Position numbers and translations under genes: made by a program. A stretch of DNA of 64,000 nt from Kribbella sindirgiensis. GTDB taxonomy: Bacteria > Actinomycetota > Actinomycetes > Propionibacteriales > Kribbellaceae. The first letter of the stretch is position 1. Each line of letters begins with the position of its first letter. The DNA lies in the NCBI RefSeq assembly GCF_004331435.1, contig NZ_SJKA01000009.1, forward strand, positions 225,336 through 289,335, in the 5' to 3' direction. Positions 24,811 through 33,984 of this stretch are shown here, one piece after another. A model generated the notes under the pieces. The model searched no databases. It saw only the letters and a program-made list of their open reading frames with translations, and was not told where the DNA came from.

Positions 24811-26046
24811 TCAGCTGGTGAAGGCGACGTCCTTGGCTGAGGTGATCTCGGTCGCCCGCTCACAGGTGGCGGTGTCGAGCGAGCAGCGGACGATGGTGCT
24901 CTTGGTCGACGGCGCCTGACCGCCGCCGGACACGACCGCGACCATGAGGACGTTCCGGTCGTCTTCGGCGGCGACCCGGTAGAAACAGCCGCTCCACTGC
25001 CGCAGCACCTTGCCGGTACCCGCGTCCAGCGCGGTCACGATGTTGCTGCAGTAGCCGTCCCCGTACGCCGGAACGCCGATCGCGACCGCACTGTCAGGCG
25101 TGAAGCCGCTGATCCGGTAGTCGCAGGTCTGGAATCGCTTCTTGCCGGTGGCGACTTCGACGACCGTGGAGCAGCCGTCGCCGTCGTTGTTCGCAGGCAA
25201 GGACGCGGCGAGCCGGCCGTCGCCCGAGACAGCGAGTGCCTCGCCCGGGACCGTCATCACCAGCACAGGTGCGGCGGTGCCCGGCGTCCAGGTGTAGAGC
25301 TTCCCGCTGCGCTCACTGCCCTTGGCCGTGGCTCGGTAGTACACCGTGCCTTTCGCATACGTCAGGATCTGGATGCTCAGTACGTCGGGGAGCTTCACGG
25401 ACCGCTCGGAGTCACCGGTGTCGGAGTACAGCGTGGCGCCGTACTCGCCGGACTCCACTGGCGCGGTGACCGCGTACGCGACCGCCGACCCGTCGGGCCG
25501 CCCGGCGAGCGTGGTGACATGTGGGACGCGCCGGACCACTGCTCCGGCCGAGTTCAGCTCTGTCAGCTCGCCGCCTGTGGTTGTTGCCAGCACGCCCTGT
25601 CCCAGGCGAGCGATGTCCCCGAGACTCTCCGACCCCGGGACCGTCAGCTGCTTTCCGGCTCCACGCACCGTGTGCCAGAAGCGGTAGGTCACCTGAGGGT
25701 CCTGTCCCTGCGGCAGTCTGGCCGCCTCCAGAGCAATCGGACCGGACGGCTGCTGCGGCGTCGAAGGCGGAGCCGAGGTGGGCTTCGGAGCCGTCGGTGG
25801 CGGCGGCTTCGGGGTGGCCTTCACCGGAGTCGCTGTCGGCGTGGGCGAAGGGACCGTCCGCGGGGTTACTGCGGGCGTCGGGGTGGGACTAGGAGTGCCG
25901 CCTAGTGGTGCGGCGTGGTTCGGAGACTCGGCCCGTGGCACTTGCCGGGCCGCAACAGCTCCGCCGGCGGCAACAGCTGCCACAGCCGTGACCGCCACGA
26001 CAACGATCATCCGGCCGATGCCCTGTCGCGCCGGCGGAGTTGTCAC
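24811..26046 (-). CDS. membrane-anchored propeller-like protein, paralogue B
   Basis: A 411-aa protein of unknown function. An N-terminal helix (MIVVVAVTAVAAVAAGGAVA) is followed by a long Pro/Thr/Ala linker (about 45-100) and an extracytoplasmic domain with repeated short beta motifs such as RLGQGVLATTTGGELTELNS and SGDGRLAASL, suggesting a beta-propeller. Paired cysteines (GDGCST, QTCDYR, DGYCSN, WSGCFY, VRCSLDTATC) suggest disulfides. It is about as long as, and clearly similar to, the upstream gene, which stops 1 bp before this GTG start. The pair is divergent from a Ser/Thr kinase gene. Confidence 0.7.
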   Translation of the reverse strand: MTTPPARQGIGRMIVVVAVTAVAAVAAGGAVAARQVPRAESPNHAAPLGGTPSPTPTPAVTPRTVPSPTPTATPVKATPKPPPPTAPKPTSAPPSTPQQPSGPIALEAARLPQGQDPQVTYRFWHTVRGAGKQLTVPGSESLGDIARLGQGVLATTTGGELTELNSAGAVVRRVPHVTTLAGRPDGSAVAYAVTAPVESGEYGATLYSDTGDSERSVKLPDVLSIQILTYAKGTVYYRATAKGSERSGKLYTWTPGTAAPVLVMTVPGEALAVSGDGRLAASLPANNDGDGCSTVVEVATGKKRFQTCDYRISGFTPDSAVAIGVPAYGDGYCSNIVTALDAGTGKVLRQWSGCFYRVAAEDDRNVLMVAVVSGGGQAPSTKSTIVRCSLDTATCERATEITSAKDVAFTS

Positions 26047-26047
26047 C

Positions 26048-27220
26048 TCAGGCGCCGATCAGCAGCTGGCCCTTGGCGAGCGGCGTGGCGAGCTCGCACG
26101 CGCCGGTGGTGATGGTGCAGCGGACAATCGAGGCCGGTGTCTCATCGCCGGTGTCGGCCAGCAGGAGCAGGTGCTGGTCGTCCTCGGGGATCGCCTGCCG
26201 GAACACACCGGACCATTCGTGCAGCAGGCTGCCGTTCTTCGCGTCCAGAACCACGGCGATGCCGTCGCCGTACCCGTCCTGGTACTTCGACCCGCCGATG
26301 ACGGTGGCGCCGTCCGGTGTGAAGCCGGTGATCATGTAGTCGCAGGTGCGCCACAGCCGCTTGCCCGCGGGCACCGTGAGGAGGCTGCTGCAGCTGCTCT
26401 GGTCCGCCAGAGTCGTCAGCGAACCCGCCGTACCCGCACTGGACACCGCCAGTGCGCTCGGGATGCTCTTGAGCAGGGTGGCCTTCGACTCGCCGGGTGT
26501 CCACTCGTACAGCGCGGAGGGACCGTCCTGTTTGGTGGAGGCGTCGAAGTAGACCTTGCCGTTGACGTAGGCCTCCAGCGTGGTGTTCCAGATGTCCGGA
26601 ACGGTGGTCTTTTGCAGACCGCCCTGCCCTTCGGCCTGCTCGGCGTAGATGGTCGCACCGGGGATCTCCTCGCCGGTGTCCTTCAGCTTGGTGCCGGCGT
26701 ACGCCGCGGCGTTGCCGTTGTCGGTGGTGACGATCTGGGTGATGTCGGGGGTCCGGCGGGTGACGTTGCCCTCGCTGTCGAGGGTCAGCATCTCGTTACC
26801 GAAGCCCTTGGTGACGACCGCCAGCGACGACCCGCCGAGCCGCGCGACCTCCTGGATGTCGGTGGTGCCGGGGACCTTGACGTCCTCGCCGGCGCCGCCG
26901 CGGATGGTCCGGCCGGTCAGGTAGGTGATCTGCGGGGTCCGGCCGGGGGTGAGCTTCTGCAGGTCGATCTTCGTCTTCACCAGGCTGGCCGTCGGCTTGG
27001 ACGAAGGAGTGGCCGACGGCGTCGGCGTGGGCTTTGCCGTGGGCGTGGGGGTCTTCGTCGGAGTGCTCGTGGCCGTCGTCGGGGAACTGGACAGCGGAGC
27101 CGCGTCGGCCTCCGCGTTGGCCTGCGGGCCCTGGCGCCAGGCGAGGGCCCCGCCGCCCGTGACGGCGGCGACGGCAACAGCCGCTACGAGGGCGACCAAG
27201 CGGCCGTTCTGCACTCGCAT
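26048..27220 (-). CDS. membrane-anchored propeller-like protein, paralogue A
   Basis: A 390-aa paralogue of the downstream gene. ATG 27220 follows GAGGAG with good spacing, and the protein begins with a signal-anchor (LVALVAAVAVAAVTGGGALA). Then come a Thr/Pro/Ser linker (TATSTPTKTPTPTAKPTPTP) and a likely beta-propeller domain with short repeats (RLGGSSLAVVTKG, VTRRTPDITQIVTTDNGNAA). Cysteine contexts near the end (SSCSSL, RTCDYMITGFTPDGA, VRCTITTGACELAT) parallel those of the sister protein. The role is unknown. Position next to a receptor-like kinase suggests an envelope function; no direct evidence. Confidence 0.7.
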   Translation of the reverse strand: MRVQNGRLVALVAAVAVAAVTGGGALAWRQGPQANAEADAAPLSSSPTTATSTPTKTPTPTAKPTPTPSATPSSKPTASLVKTKIDLQKLTPGRTPQITYLTGRTIRGGAGEDVKVPGTTDIQEVARLGGSSLAVVTKGFGNEMLTLDSEGNVTRRTPDITQIVTTDNGNAAAYAGTKLKDTGEEIPGATIYAEQAEGQGGLQKTTVPDIWNTTLEAYVNGKVYFDASTKQDGPSALYEWTPGESKATLLKSIPSALAVSSAGTAGSLTTLADQSSCSSLLTVPAGKRLWRTCDYMITGFTPDGATVIGGSKYQDGYGDGIAVVLDAKNGSLLHEWSGVFRQAIPEDDQHLLLLADTGDETPASIVRCTITTGACELATPLAKGQLLIGA

Positions 27221-27321
27221 CGTCGATCTCCTCAACTGAATCATGGTCCCGCTGTCGAACATGAGACGTCGGAAAATACTGCTTTGTTCACTCCAGCGAA
27301 CGGGTCGCAGAACGGATCGAG

Positions 27322-27327
27322 CATAAT
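27322..27327 (+). promoter_or_regulatory. -10 box CATAAT of a leaderless kinase gene
   Basis: CATAAT ends 6 nt before ATG 27334, with no ribosome-binding site in between. Confidence 0.5.
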
Positions 27328-27333
27328 TACGCC

Positions 27334-28749
27334 ATGGACCAGCCACCGCGGATCGGCCGGTACTCCCTGGTCCGCCGGGTGGGTGCCGGGGGTTTCGCGA
27401 CCGTTTGGCTGGCGCGCGACGAGCAACTGGACGCCGAGGTCGCGGTCAAGATCCTGTCCGACAACTGGGTCGAGGACGAGGACGTCCGCCGCCGGTTCCT
27501 GGCCGAGGGCCGGTTCCTGCGCAAGGTCGACTCGCTGTACGTCGTCGGCGTGCACGACATCGGCGAGGCCGACGACGGCCGCCCGTTCATGGTCCTCACC
27601 TACGCCGACGGCGGCACGCTCGCGGACCGGATCAAGGCCGGACCGCTCGAGTTCGGCGAGGCCGTCCGGATCATCACCCAGGTCGGCCGCGGCCTGAAGC
27701 ACCTGCACGCCCGCGGCGTCCTGCACCGGGACGTGAAACCGGCCAACGTCCTGTTCCGCACCGATCCGAACGGCGACCGCGCGATGCTGTCCGACCTCGG
27801 TCTGGGCAAATCGCTCGCCGAGGTCTCGCGAATCACGATGCCCGGCGGCACCCCGGCGTACGTCGCTCCCGAACAGGTGATGGGCGAGCGGCTGGACCAC
27901 CGTGCCGACCTGTACTCGCTCGGTGCGGTCGCGTACGCCGCCTTCACCGGCCAGGCGCCGCACGGGGTGGTGAGCCTTGGTGCGGTGATGCAGATCGACT
28001 CACCACCGCCCTCGATGACCACACTGCGCGAAGACGTGCCGGACGCGGTCGACGTCGTCGTACGGCGTGCTCTCGAGCCGGACCGGGACAAGCGCTGGCC
28101 CGACCTCGACAGCTTCCTCAACGCCCTGCGCGAGGCCCACACCACGGGCAAGATCCCGCCGGGGCTGGTGCCGGCCGCGGAGATGCCCACACCGGCCGCC
28201 ACTACCGCTCCGGTCGACCAGGCCACCGCACTGGCCAGCGCAAGCCAGTCCACCGTGGCTGCGAAGCCCCAGCGCCGCAGGCGAGCAGGTGTCTTCACAG
28301 CACTCGCTGCGGTGGTGCTGGCAGCAGGCGGCGGGTACGGCGGCTATCAGTACGTCCTGACCCGCCCGGTGAAGGTGGAGAACGGAAACCTGTCCGTCAA
28401 GGTCCCCCGCCAGTGGGGACAGCAGGCGAACGGGGACCAGTCGCTGGTTGTCAGCACGGACACCTCAACGTGGCAGACCAACCCGAACACCGAAGGCGTC
28501 TACGTGGGGCTGGTGGATTCCGCAAGCCTGCCGACGACTGCCCCCACTCCTCCTGGCTGCGCCCCGGAAGGTGAACCGGAGCGGGACGGGGATCGGGCCG
28601 TCACCTTCAGGTACAGCTGCAGCAACGTGCCAACCGTGCTGGAGCAGTACAAGAAGGTGAACGACACGACCCTCCTCCGGGTCCAGGTCCGTGACGACAA
28701 CCCGCAAGGGCGTCAAGCGGTAGTGGATTCGGCGACGTACGAGCCCTAA
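27334..28749 (+). CDS. membrane Ser/Thr protein kinase with extracellular domain
   Basis: A 471-aa receptor-like kinase. Kinase domain (about 10-270): glycine loop GAGGFATV, Lys39 in VAVKIL, catalytic HRDVKPANVL (Asp133), APE (178-180). The metal-binding motif is DLG (154-156) instead of DFG, an accepted but less common variant. A Pro/Ala/Thr linker (280-312) leads to one transmembrane helix (about 318-341) and a roughly 125-residue extracellular domain with a Cys pair (GCAPEG, YSCSNV) and no PASTA repeats. It probably senses an envelope signal and phosphorylates cytoplasmic targets. ATG 27334 appears leaderless. The 3' end overlaps the convergent gene by 4 bp. Confidence 0.87.
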   Translation: MDQPPRIGRYSLVRRVGAGGFATVWLARDEQLDAEVAVKILSDNWVEDEDVRRRFLAEGRFLRKVDSLYVVGVHDIGEADDGRPFMVLTYADGGTLADRIKAGPLEFGEAVRIITQVGRGLKHLHARGVLHRDVKPANVLFRTDPNGDRAMLSDLGLGKSLAEVSRITMPGGTPAYVAPEQVMGERLDHRADLYSLGAVAYAAFTGQAPHGVVSLGAVMQIDSPPPSMTTLREDVPDAVDVVVRRALEPDRDKRWPDLDSFLNALREAHTTGKIPPGLVPAAEMPTPAATTAPVDQATALASASQSTVAAKPQRRRRAGVFTALAAVVLAAGGGYGGYQYVLTRPVKVENGNLSVKVPRQWGQQANGDQSLVVSTDTSTWQTNPNTEGVYVGLVDSASLPTTAPTPPGCAPEGEPERDGDRAVTFRYSCSNVPTVLEQYKKVNDTTLLRVQVRDDNPQGRQAVVDSATYEP

Positions 28750-29681
28750 GGCACCAGGGACGTCAGGGACGAGATGGTTGCCTTGTGCATGCGGGGGATG
28801 ACGTTCAGGGTGGCGGGGTCCGACGCATACAGGTGTGAGCCGGACTCGTAGACCAGGTACGCGGTGCCGTTGTACTCCGTGATGCCCTCGGTCATGCTCG
28901 GGGCGCGGAAGCAGCTCAGCGCCGCCGCGTCCAGGTCCTTCTGACCGCGCTTCACCACGTAGATGTTGCTGCGGTTCCCACGCCCGTACGACGTGCTGTA
29001 GATGAAGTGGTTGGCGGTGATCGTCAGCCCCTGCGTCTTCGTCGGGATCTCCCAGGCGCCGGCCAGTGTGGTCAGGGTGCCGTCGTCCGCGATCTTGTAC
29101 TCGTACATGGTCCCGCGGCCGTCCGCGTTGAACGTCCCGGAGAACAACGAGTCCCCGTAGCTCCCGATGAACGACGACCCGGCCACGTCACGCGCCGTAC
29201 CGACCTGCGCGAGGTACGGCGTACCGGCGGCCTTCAACGCGTCCCGCAGTTCCGTCAGCCGGTACTTGCGGATGCTGCTGCCCTGGCCGGACACGAACGC
29301 CCAGCCCTTGCTCACGGTGATCCCGCCGACGTGGGACTCGGCGATCGCGACCACGCCGACGGTAGCGCCGGTGGCCGGATTGATGCCGTAGATCTGCGAG
29401 TCGGCGCCCTCGCGGTACGAAGCGATCAGGATCAGGTTCGTGCCGGAGCCGTCCCAGTTGTACCAGGTGCCGGCGCCCTGCGGGGTGTGCGTGCCGAGGT
29501 TGGGGATGCTCGCGCTGTTGCTGAACCGCGCGTCGTACTTGTAGGACGCGGACGGTCCGTCGTAGAACGTGGAGCCGCCGCTGGTCGAGGTGTCACAGCT
29601 GATCGCGGCGTGCGCAGGCAGCGTGCTCGTGAGAGCGGCAGCTGTCGTGATGATGGCGGTCGAGATGGCAAGAACGCGCAT
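28746..29681 (-). CDS. secreted protein, propeller-like, unknown function
   Basis: A 311-aa exported protein. The Sec signal peptide ends at AHA (about residues 23-25: STLPAHA), giving a mature protein beginning near AISCDTSTSGG. The body contains repeated beta-rich segments with Tyr, Gly and Asn (IASYREGADSQIYGINPATG, GSYGDSLFSGTFNADGRGTM, YSTSYGRGNRSNIYVVKRG), suggesting a propeller or sugar-binding fold of the type conserved in secreted streptomycete proteins. Two cysteines only. ATG 29681 is preceded by GGAGG on its strand. No enzyme motif is recognised. Confidence 0.7.
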   Translation of the reverse strand: MRVLAISTAIITTAAALTSTLPAHAAISCDTSTSGGSTFYDGPSASYKYDARFSNSASIPNLGTHTPQGAGTWYNWDGSGTNLILIASYREGADSQIYGINPATGATVGVVAIAESHVGGITVSKGWAFVSGQGSSIRKYRLTELRDALKAAGTPYLAQVGTARDVAGSSFIGSYGDSLFSGTFNADGRGTMYEYKIADDGTLTTLAGAWEIPTKTQGLTITANHFIYSTSYGRGNRSNIYVVKRGQKDLDAAALSCFRAPSMTEGITEYNGTAYLVYESGSHLYASDPATLNVIPRMHKATISSLTSLVP

Positions 29682-29786
29682 GAAGACCTCCGGAGGTTGG
29701 GCGGAAACCTACGAGATTTTCAGAGTAAATCGGCAATGAGTAACGCGCGAGGGTTCACCGGGCGTCAGCTTCGCGAACGGACGCCG

Positions 29787-29792
29787 TACGGT
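29787..29792 (+). promoter_or_regulatory. -10 box TACGGT of a leaderless gene
   Basis: TACGGT ends 6 nt before ATG 29799. This supports that ATG rather than the much longer upstream-extended frame. Confidence 0.5.
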
Positions 29793-29798
29793 TGTCGC

Positions 29799-31133
29799 AT
29801 GAGCGATCTGTCAGCGGCGATCGACCGCGTTCTGCCCAGCGTCCGTGCCGACCTCGAGGACCTCATCCGGATCCCGTCGGTCAGTTACGAACCGGCCCGT
29901 GCGGCCGATGTCCAGCGATCCGCGGAGGCGACCGCGGCGTTGTTCGAGGCCGAGGGCTTCACGGTGAAGATCGTCCGGGCCGGTGAGGGCGCGCCCGCGG
30001 TGATCGCGAAGAAGGCCGCGCCGGCAGGCAAGCCGACGGTGCTGCTGTACGCGCACCACGACGTCCAGCCGACCGGACCGGTCGAGCAGTGGACGTCGGA
30101 CCCGTTCGAGCCGACCGAGCGCGGCGACCGGCTGTACGGGCGGGGCGCGGCCGACGACAAGGCCGGGATCGCGGCGCACCTGGCCGCCGTACGGGCCTTC
30201 GGCAACGATCTGCCGGTGGGCGTGACCGTGTTCGTCGAGGGCGAGGAGGAGATCGGCTCACCGACCCTGCTGCAGTTGCTGGACGAGTACTCCGACGACC
30301 TCGCCGCCGACGCGATCGTGATCGCGGACTCGGGCAACTGGGATGTCGGCCGGCCGGCGCTGACGGTGTCGCTGCGCGGTCTGGTCGAGGCGTACGTCGA
30401 GGTGCGGACGCTGGATCATGCGGTCCATTCCGGATTGTTCGGCGGGCCGATCCCGGACGCGCTGTCGACGTTGTGCCGGCTGCTCGCGACCCTGCACGAC
30501 GACAAGGGCGACGTCGCGGTGGACGGTCTGCACGCGTCCCGGGCGGCCGATGTGGAGTACCCGGAGGATCGGCTGCGGGCCGAGTCGAGCGTGCTCGATT
30601 CCGTCCGGCTGACCGGTTCGGGTTCGCTCGTCGACCGGTTGTGGACCCGGCCCGCGATCGCCGTACTGGGGATCGACGCGCCGACCGTCGCGGAGGCCAG
30701 CAACACGCTCGTGCCGGTCGCGCGGGCCAAGGTGAGCCTGCGGGTCGCGCCGGGCGACGACGCGATCAAGGCCAGCGCGGCGCTCAAGGAGCACCTCGAG
30801 AACCACGCGCCGTGGGGTGCCCAGGTCACCGTCACCGAGGGGCAGAACGGTCAGCCGTGCAGCGTGAACGCGCGCGGCGCCGGCTACGAAGCGGCCCGGG
30901 CGGCCTTCCGGACGGCGTGGGGTGTCGACCCGATCGACATGGGGATGGGCGGCTCGATCCCGTTCATCGCGGAGTTCCAGCAGACCTTCCCGCAGGCCTC
31001 GATCCTGGTCACCGGGGTGGAGGATCCGGACACCCGCGCCCACGGCATCGACGAAGGTCTGCACCTCGCGGAGTTCACCAAGGTCTGCCTCGCCGAGGCC
31101 CTGTTGCTGCAGAACCTCGCAAACCAGGCGTGA
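29799..31133 (+). CDS. M20-family dipeptidase/peptidase
   Basis: A 444-aa metallopeptidase of the M20 (PepV/carnosinase-like) group, cytoplasmic, with two zinc sites. Metal and catalytic motifs are LLYAHHDVQP, the bridging Asp in GRGAADDKAGI, the general base Glu pair in VFVEGEEEIGSP, then ADSGNW and a C-terminal metal-binding His in DTRAHGIDEGLHLAEF. The dimerisation (lid) domain lies in between. Substrates are probably dipeptides or N-acyl amino acids. ATG 29799 is set by the leaderless promoter; the open frame extends far upstream antisense to the previous gene, which is not coding. Confidence 0.87.
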   Translation: MSDLSAAIDRVLPSVRADLEDLIRIPSVSYEPARAADVQRSAEATAALFEAEGFTVKIVRAGEGAPAVIAKKAAPAGKPTVLLYAHHDVQPTGPVEQWTSDPFEPTERGDRLYGRGAADDKAGIAAHLAAVRAFGNDLPVGVTVFVEGEEEIGSPTLLQLLDEYSDDLAADAIVIADSGNWDVGRPALTVSLRGLVEAYVEVRTLDHAVHSGLFGGPIPDALSTLCRLLATLHDDKGDVAVDGLHASRAADVEYPEDRLRAESSVLDSVRLTGSGSLVDRLWTRPAIAVLGIDAPTVAEASNTLVPVARAKVSLRVAPGDDAIKASAALKEHLENHAPWGAQVTVTEGQNGQPCSVNARGAGYEAARAAFRTAWGVDPIDMGMGGSIPFIAEFQQTFPQASILVTGVEDPDTRAHGIDEGLHLAEFTKVCLAEALLLQNLANQA

Positions 31134-31163
31134 CCCACCTTTCCGGCGACCCAGTGTTTGGCA

Positions 31164-31169
31164 TAGGTT
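31164..31169 (+). promoter_or_regulatory. -10 box TAGGTT of the pnt operon
   Basis: TAGGTT ends 7 nt before GTG 31177, with no ribosome-binding site. A leaderless operon mRNA is likely. Confidence 0.45.
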
Positions 31170-31176
31170 TCGGCGA

Positions 31177-32298
31177 GTGAAGATCGCAGTCGTACGGGAG
31201 ACCAGACCGGCGGAGCGCCGGGTCGCGCTGGTGCCGGAACAAGTCGCGAAACTGATCGAGCTCGGCTACGAGGTCGCGGTCGAGCCGGCCGCCGGTGAGC
31301 GCGCGCTGTTCTCCGACGACCAGTACCGCGACGCCGGCGCCGAAGTGGCCTGGGGCGCCGACCACGCCGCGACCATCGTGGCGTCGGTGCAGCCGCTCGA
31401 ACGCGAGCGCCTGCAACGGTTGCATGCCGGTACGGCGCTGATGTCGTTCCTGCCGACGAACCCGCCAGACGTGGTCCGGACCGCAACCCGGGCCAAGCTG
31501 ACGGTGTTCGCGATGGAGCTGATCCCGCGGATCTCCCGGGCCCAGTCGATGGACGCCCTGTCGTCGCAGGCGCTCGTCGCCGGGTACCGGGCCGCGATCG
31601 TCGCCGCCGAACGGCTGCCGCGCTTCTTCCCGTTGAACATGACCGCGGCCGGTACCGTCCCGCCGGCCCAGGTCCTCGTCCTCGGCGCGGGCGTGGCCGG
31701 CCTGCAGGCGATCGCCACCGCGAAACGACTCGGAGCGGTAGTCAAAGCGTACGACGTCCGTACGGCCGCCGCGGAGGAGATCGCGTCGATGGGCGCCGTA
31801 CCGATCGAGCTCGAACTCGGCACCCTCGACGGCCCCGGCGGGTACGCCCGCGAGATGACCCCGGAACGCGCGCAGCTCCAGCGTGAACTGCTCACGCCGT
31901 ACGTCGCCGCCGCGGACGCCCTCATCACCACGGCCGCCGTACCGGGCCGGACCGCGCCGATGCTGGTGACCCGGCAGATGGTCGAGCAGATGAAGCCCGG
32001 TTCGGTCGTGGTCGACCTGGCGTCCGAGCAGGGCGGCAACGTCGAAGGATCCGTCGCCGGGACCGAGCTGACGATCGGTGACGCACTGGTCTGGGGCGGC
32101 GCGAACGTACCGTCGCAGATGGCCGGGCCCGCGTCCCGGCTCTACGGCCAGAACATCGCGAACCTGATCCGGCTGATGACCCGCAACGCCGCCTTCGATC
32201 CCGACTTCGACGACGAGATCGTCCGCGGCTGCTGTGTCACCCACGACGGCGCCGTACTCCACGAGCCCACCCGAGAGCTTCTGAAGGGCCAGGCATGA
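31177..32298 (+). CDS. pntAA: NAD(P) transhydrogenase subunit alpha, NAD(H)-binding part
   Basis: A 373-aa soluble domain I of proton-translocating transhydrogenase, which exchanges hydride between NADH and NADP+ using the proton gradient. Typical stretches are RETRPAERRVALVPEQV, the nucleotide-binding VLVLGAGVAGLQAIATAKRLG, YDVRTAAAEEIASMGA and QMKPGSVVVDLASEQGGNVE. The alpha polypeptide is split here, as in many bacteria, with its membrane part encoded by the next gene. GTG 31177 agrees with the -10 box. The stop overlaps the next ATG by 4 bp. Confidence 0.93.
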   Translation: MKIAVVRETRPAERRVALVPEQVAKLIELGYEVAVEPAAGERALFSDDQYRDAGAEVAWGADHAATIVASVQPLERERLQRLHAGTALMSFLPTNPPDVVRTATRAKLTVFAMELIPRISRAQSMDALSSQALVAGYRAAIVAAERLPRFFPLNMTAAGTVPPAQVLVLGAGVAGLQAIATAKRLGAVVKAYDVRTAAAEEIASMGAVPIELELGTLDGPGGYAREMTPERAQLQRELLTPYVAAADALITTAAVPGRTAPMLVTRQMVEQMKPGSVVVDLASEQGGNVEGSVAGTELTIGDALVWGGANVPSQMAGPASRLYGQNIANLIRLMTRNAAFDPDFDDEIVRGCCVTHDGAVLHEPTRELLKGQA

Positions 32299-32600
32299 CG
32301 GAATCCATCGCGTTGCTGACGATCTTCGTACTCGCGGCGTTCGTCGGCGTCGAGGTGATCAGCAAGGTCTCCTCGACGCTGCACACACCGCTGATGTCCG
32401 GGGCGAACGCCATTCACGGCGTCATCCTGGTCGGCGCCATCATCGTCACCGGCGCGGCCGACTCCGCGATCGTGGTGATCGTCGGGCTGCTGGCCGTCGT
32501 CCTCGCGACGGTCAACATGGTCGGCGGGTTCGTGGTCACCGACCGGATGCTGGAGATGTTCAAAGGTCCGGGGGCTCGCAAGAAGGAGCTGCACAAGTGA
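32295..32600 (+). CDS. pntAB: NAD(P) transhydrogenase subunit alpha, membrane part
   Basis: A 101-aa membrane component (first part of domain II) with three helices. FVGVEVISKVSSTLHTPLMS, GANAIHGVILVGAIIV and NMVGGFVVTDRMLEMFK are the conserved family regions. It starts within the pntAA stop (ATGA) and ends within the pntB start (GTGA), so all three genes are translationally coupled. Confidence 0.93.
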   Translation: MTESIALLTIFVLAAFVGVEVISKVSSTLHTPLMSGANAIHGVILVGAIIVTGAADSAIVVIVGLLAVVLATVNMVGGFVVTDRMLEMFKGPGARKKELHK

Positions 32601-33967
32601 TCCCCACCTGGGCCCAGATCGGCTATCTGGTCGCCGCGGTCTGCTTCATCGTCGCGCTGAAGGCACTGTCGTCGCCGCGCAGCGCGCGGACCGGCAACCT
32701 GATCGGCGCCGCCGGAGCGGTCCTCGCGGTGATCATCACGTTCGCCGCCTACAAACCCGACCACCTGGTGCCGATCCTGATCGCGCTGGCGATCGGCACC
32801 GTCGGCGGTGTGATCGGGTCGCGGCGCGTGCAGATGACCCAGATGCCGCAACTCGTTGCCCTGTTCAACGGCGTCGGCGGCGGCGCGGCCGCGCTGGTCG
32901 CCCTGCTCGAGCTCGGCGACGTCCCCTCCGAGGCGACGGTCGCGGCGATCGCCACGGCGTTCACGATCCTGGTCGGCGCGATCAGCTTCTCCGGCTCGGT
33001 GGTGACGTTCGCCAAGCTGCAGGAGCTGATGACGACCCGTCCGGTGACGTTCCCGGGCCTGCCCGTGCTGTTCGTCGCCTCGCTGCTCGGCGGTATCGCG
33101 CTCGCGGTCTGGCTCGTGTCGGATCCGCGCGTGTGGGTCGGTGTACTGCTCTGCCTCATCGGTCTCGCGATCGGCGTCATGCTGGTGCTGCCGGTCGGCG
33201 GTGCCGACGTACCGATCGTGATCTCGTTGCTGAACGCCTTCACCGGTCTGACCGTCGCCGCGGGCGGTTACGTCCTCGGCAACACGCTGCTCCTGGTCGC
33301 GGGCACGCTGGTCGGCGCCGCCGGTACGTTGCTGACCAAGCTGATGGCGGACGCGATGGGACGGTCCGTCTTCAACATCCTGTTCGGTGCGGTGCGCGGC
33401 GGATCGACGCTGGGTGCGGGTACGGCGTCCGACCGGCCCGTCATCTCCGGCGGACCGGAGGACGTCGCGATCCTGCTCGGGTACGCGAACAAGGTCATCA
33501 TCGTGCCCGGGTACGGTCTCGCCGTCGCGCAGGCGCAGCACACACTCCGCGACCTGGTCGAGGAACTGCAGAGCCGCGGCGTCAAGGTCGACTACGCCAT
33601 CCACCCCGTCGCCGGCCGCATGCCCGGCCACATGAACGTGCTGCTCGCCGAGGCCCAGGTCCCGTACGAGCAGCTGCGCGAGATGGACGACATCAACGGC
33701 GACTTCAAGACGACGGATGTCGTCCTGGTCGTCGGCGCCAACGACGTGGTCAACCCCGCCGCCCGCAACACCCCGTCCGCCCCCATCTACGGCATGCCGA
33801 TCCTGAACGCCGACGAGGCCCAGCGCGTCATCTTCCTCAAACGCTCCATGCGCCCCGGCTTCGCAGGAATCGAGAACGAACTCCTCTACGACCCCCGAAC
33901 CACGCTGCTGTTCGGCGACGCCCGAGACTCCCTCACCAAACTCCTCACTGCCCTCAAAACGGTCTAG
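32597..33967 (+). CDS. pntB: NAD(P) transhydrogenase subunit beta
   Basis: A 456-aa subunit combining the rest of the membrane proton channel (about nine helices, residues 1-260) with the soluble NADP(H)-binding domain III (about 285-456). Recognisable regions are ALFNGVGGGAAALVALLE, the domain III stretch VIIVPGYGLAVAQAQHTLRD, HPVAGRMPGHMNVLLAEAQV, VLVVGANDVVNPAA and FLKRSMRPGFAGIENELLY. Full length for the family. GTG 32597 overlaps the pntAB stop. A strong hairpin follows the gene. Confidence 0.93.
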   Translation: MIPTWAQIGYLVAAVCFIVALKALSSPRSARTGNLIGAAGAVLAVIITFAAYKPDHLVPILIALAIGTVGGVIGSRRVQMTQMPQLVALFNGVGGGAAALVALLELGDVPSEATVAAIATAFTILVGAISFSGSVVTFAKLQELMTTRPVTFPGLPVLFVASLLGGIALAVWLVSDPRVWVGVLLCLIGLAIGVMLVLPVGGADVPIVISLLNAFTGLTVAAGGYVLGNTLLLVAGTLVGAAGTLLTKLMADAMGRSVFNILFGAVRGGSTLGAGTASDRPVISGGPEDVAILLGYANKVIIVPGYGLAVAQAQHTLRDLVEELQSRGVKVDYAIHPVAGRMPGHMNVLLAEAQVPYEQLREMDDINGDFKTTDVVLVVGANDVVNPAARNTPSAPIYGMPILNADEAQRVIFLKRSMRPGFAGIENELLYDPRTTLLFGDARDSLTKLLTALKTV

Positions 33968-33984
33968 ACCCGCACCAAATACAA

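Noticed and set aside
25740..25920. Apparent tandem DNA repeats (GTCGGGG/GGCGTC-type)
   Set aside because: They encode the Pro/Thr/Ala linker of the exported protein; this is protein low complexity, not an independent DNA repeat.
25778..27697. Long 639-codon plus-strand open frame opposite the tandem propeller-like genes
   Set aside because: It is a GC-driven shadow. The minus-strand genes have signal-anchors, ribosome-binding sites and paralogy; this frame has repetitive Arg/Gly composition and no family features.
29007..29798. N-terminal extension of the M20 peptidase frame
   Set aside because: The family starts at MSDLSAAIDRVLPSV (29799) with a -10 box 6 nt before it. The extension is antisense to a secreted protein.
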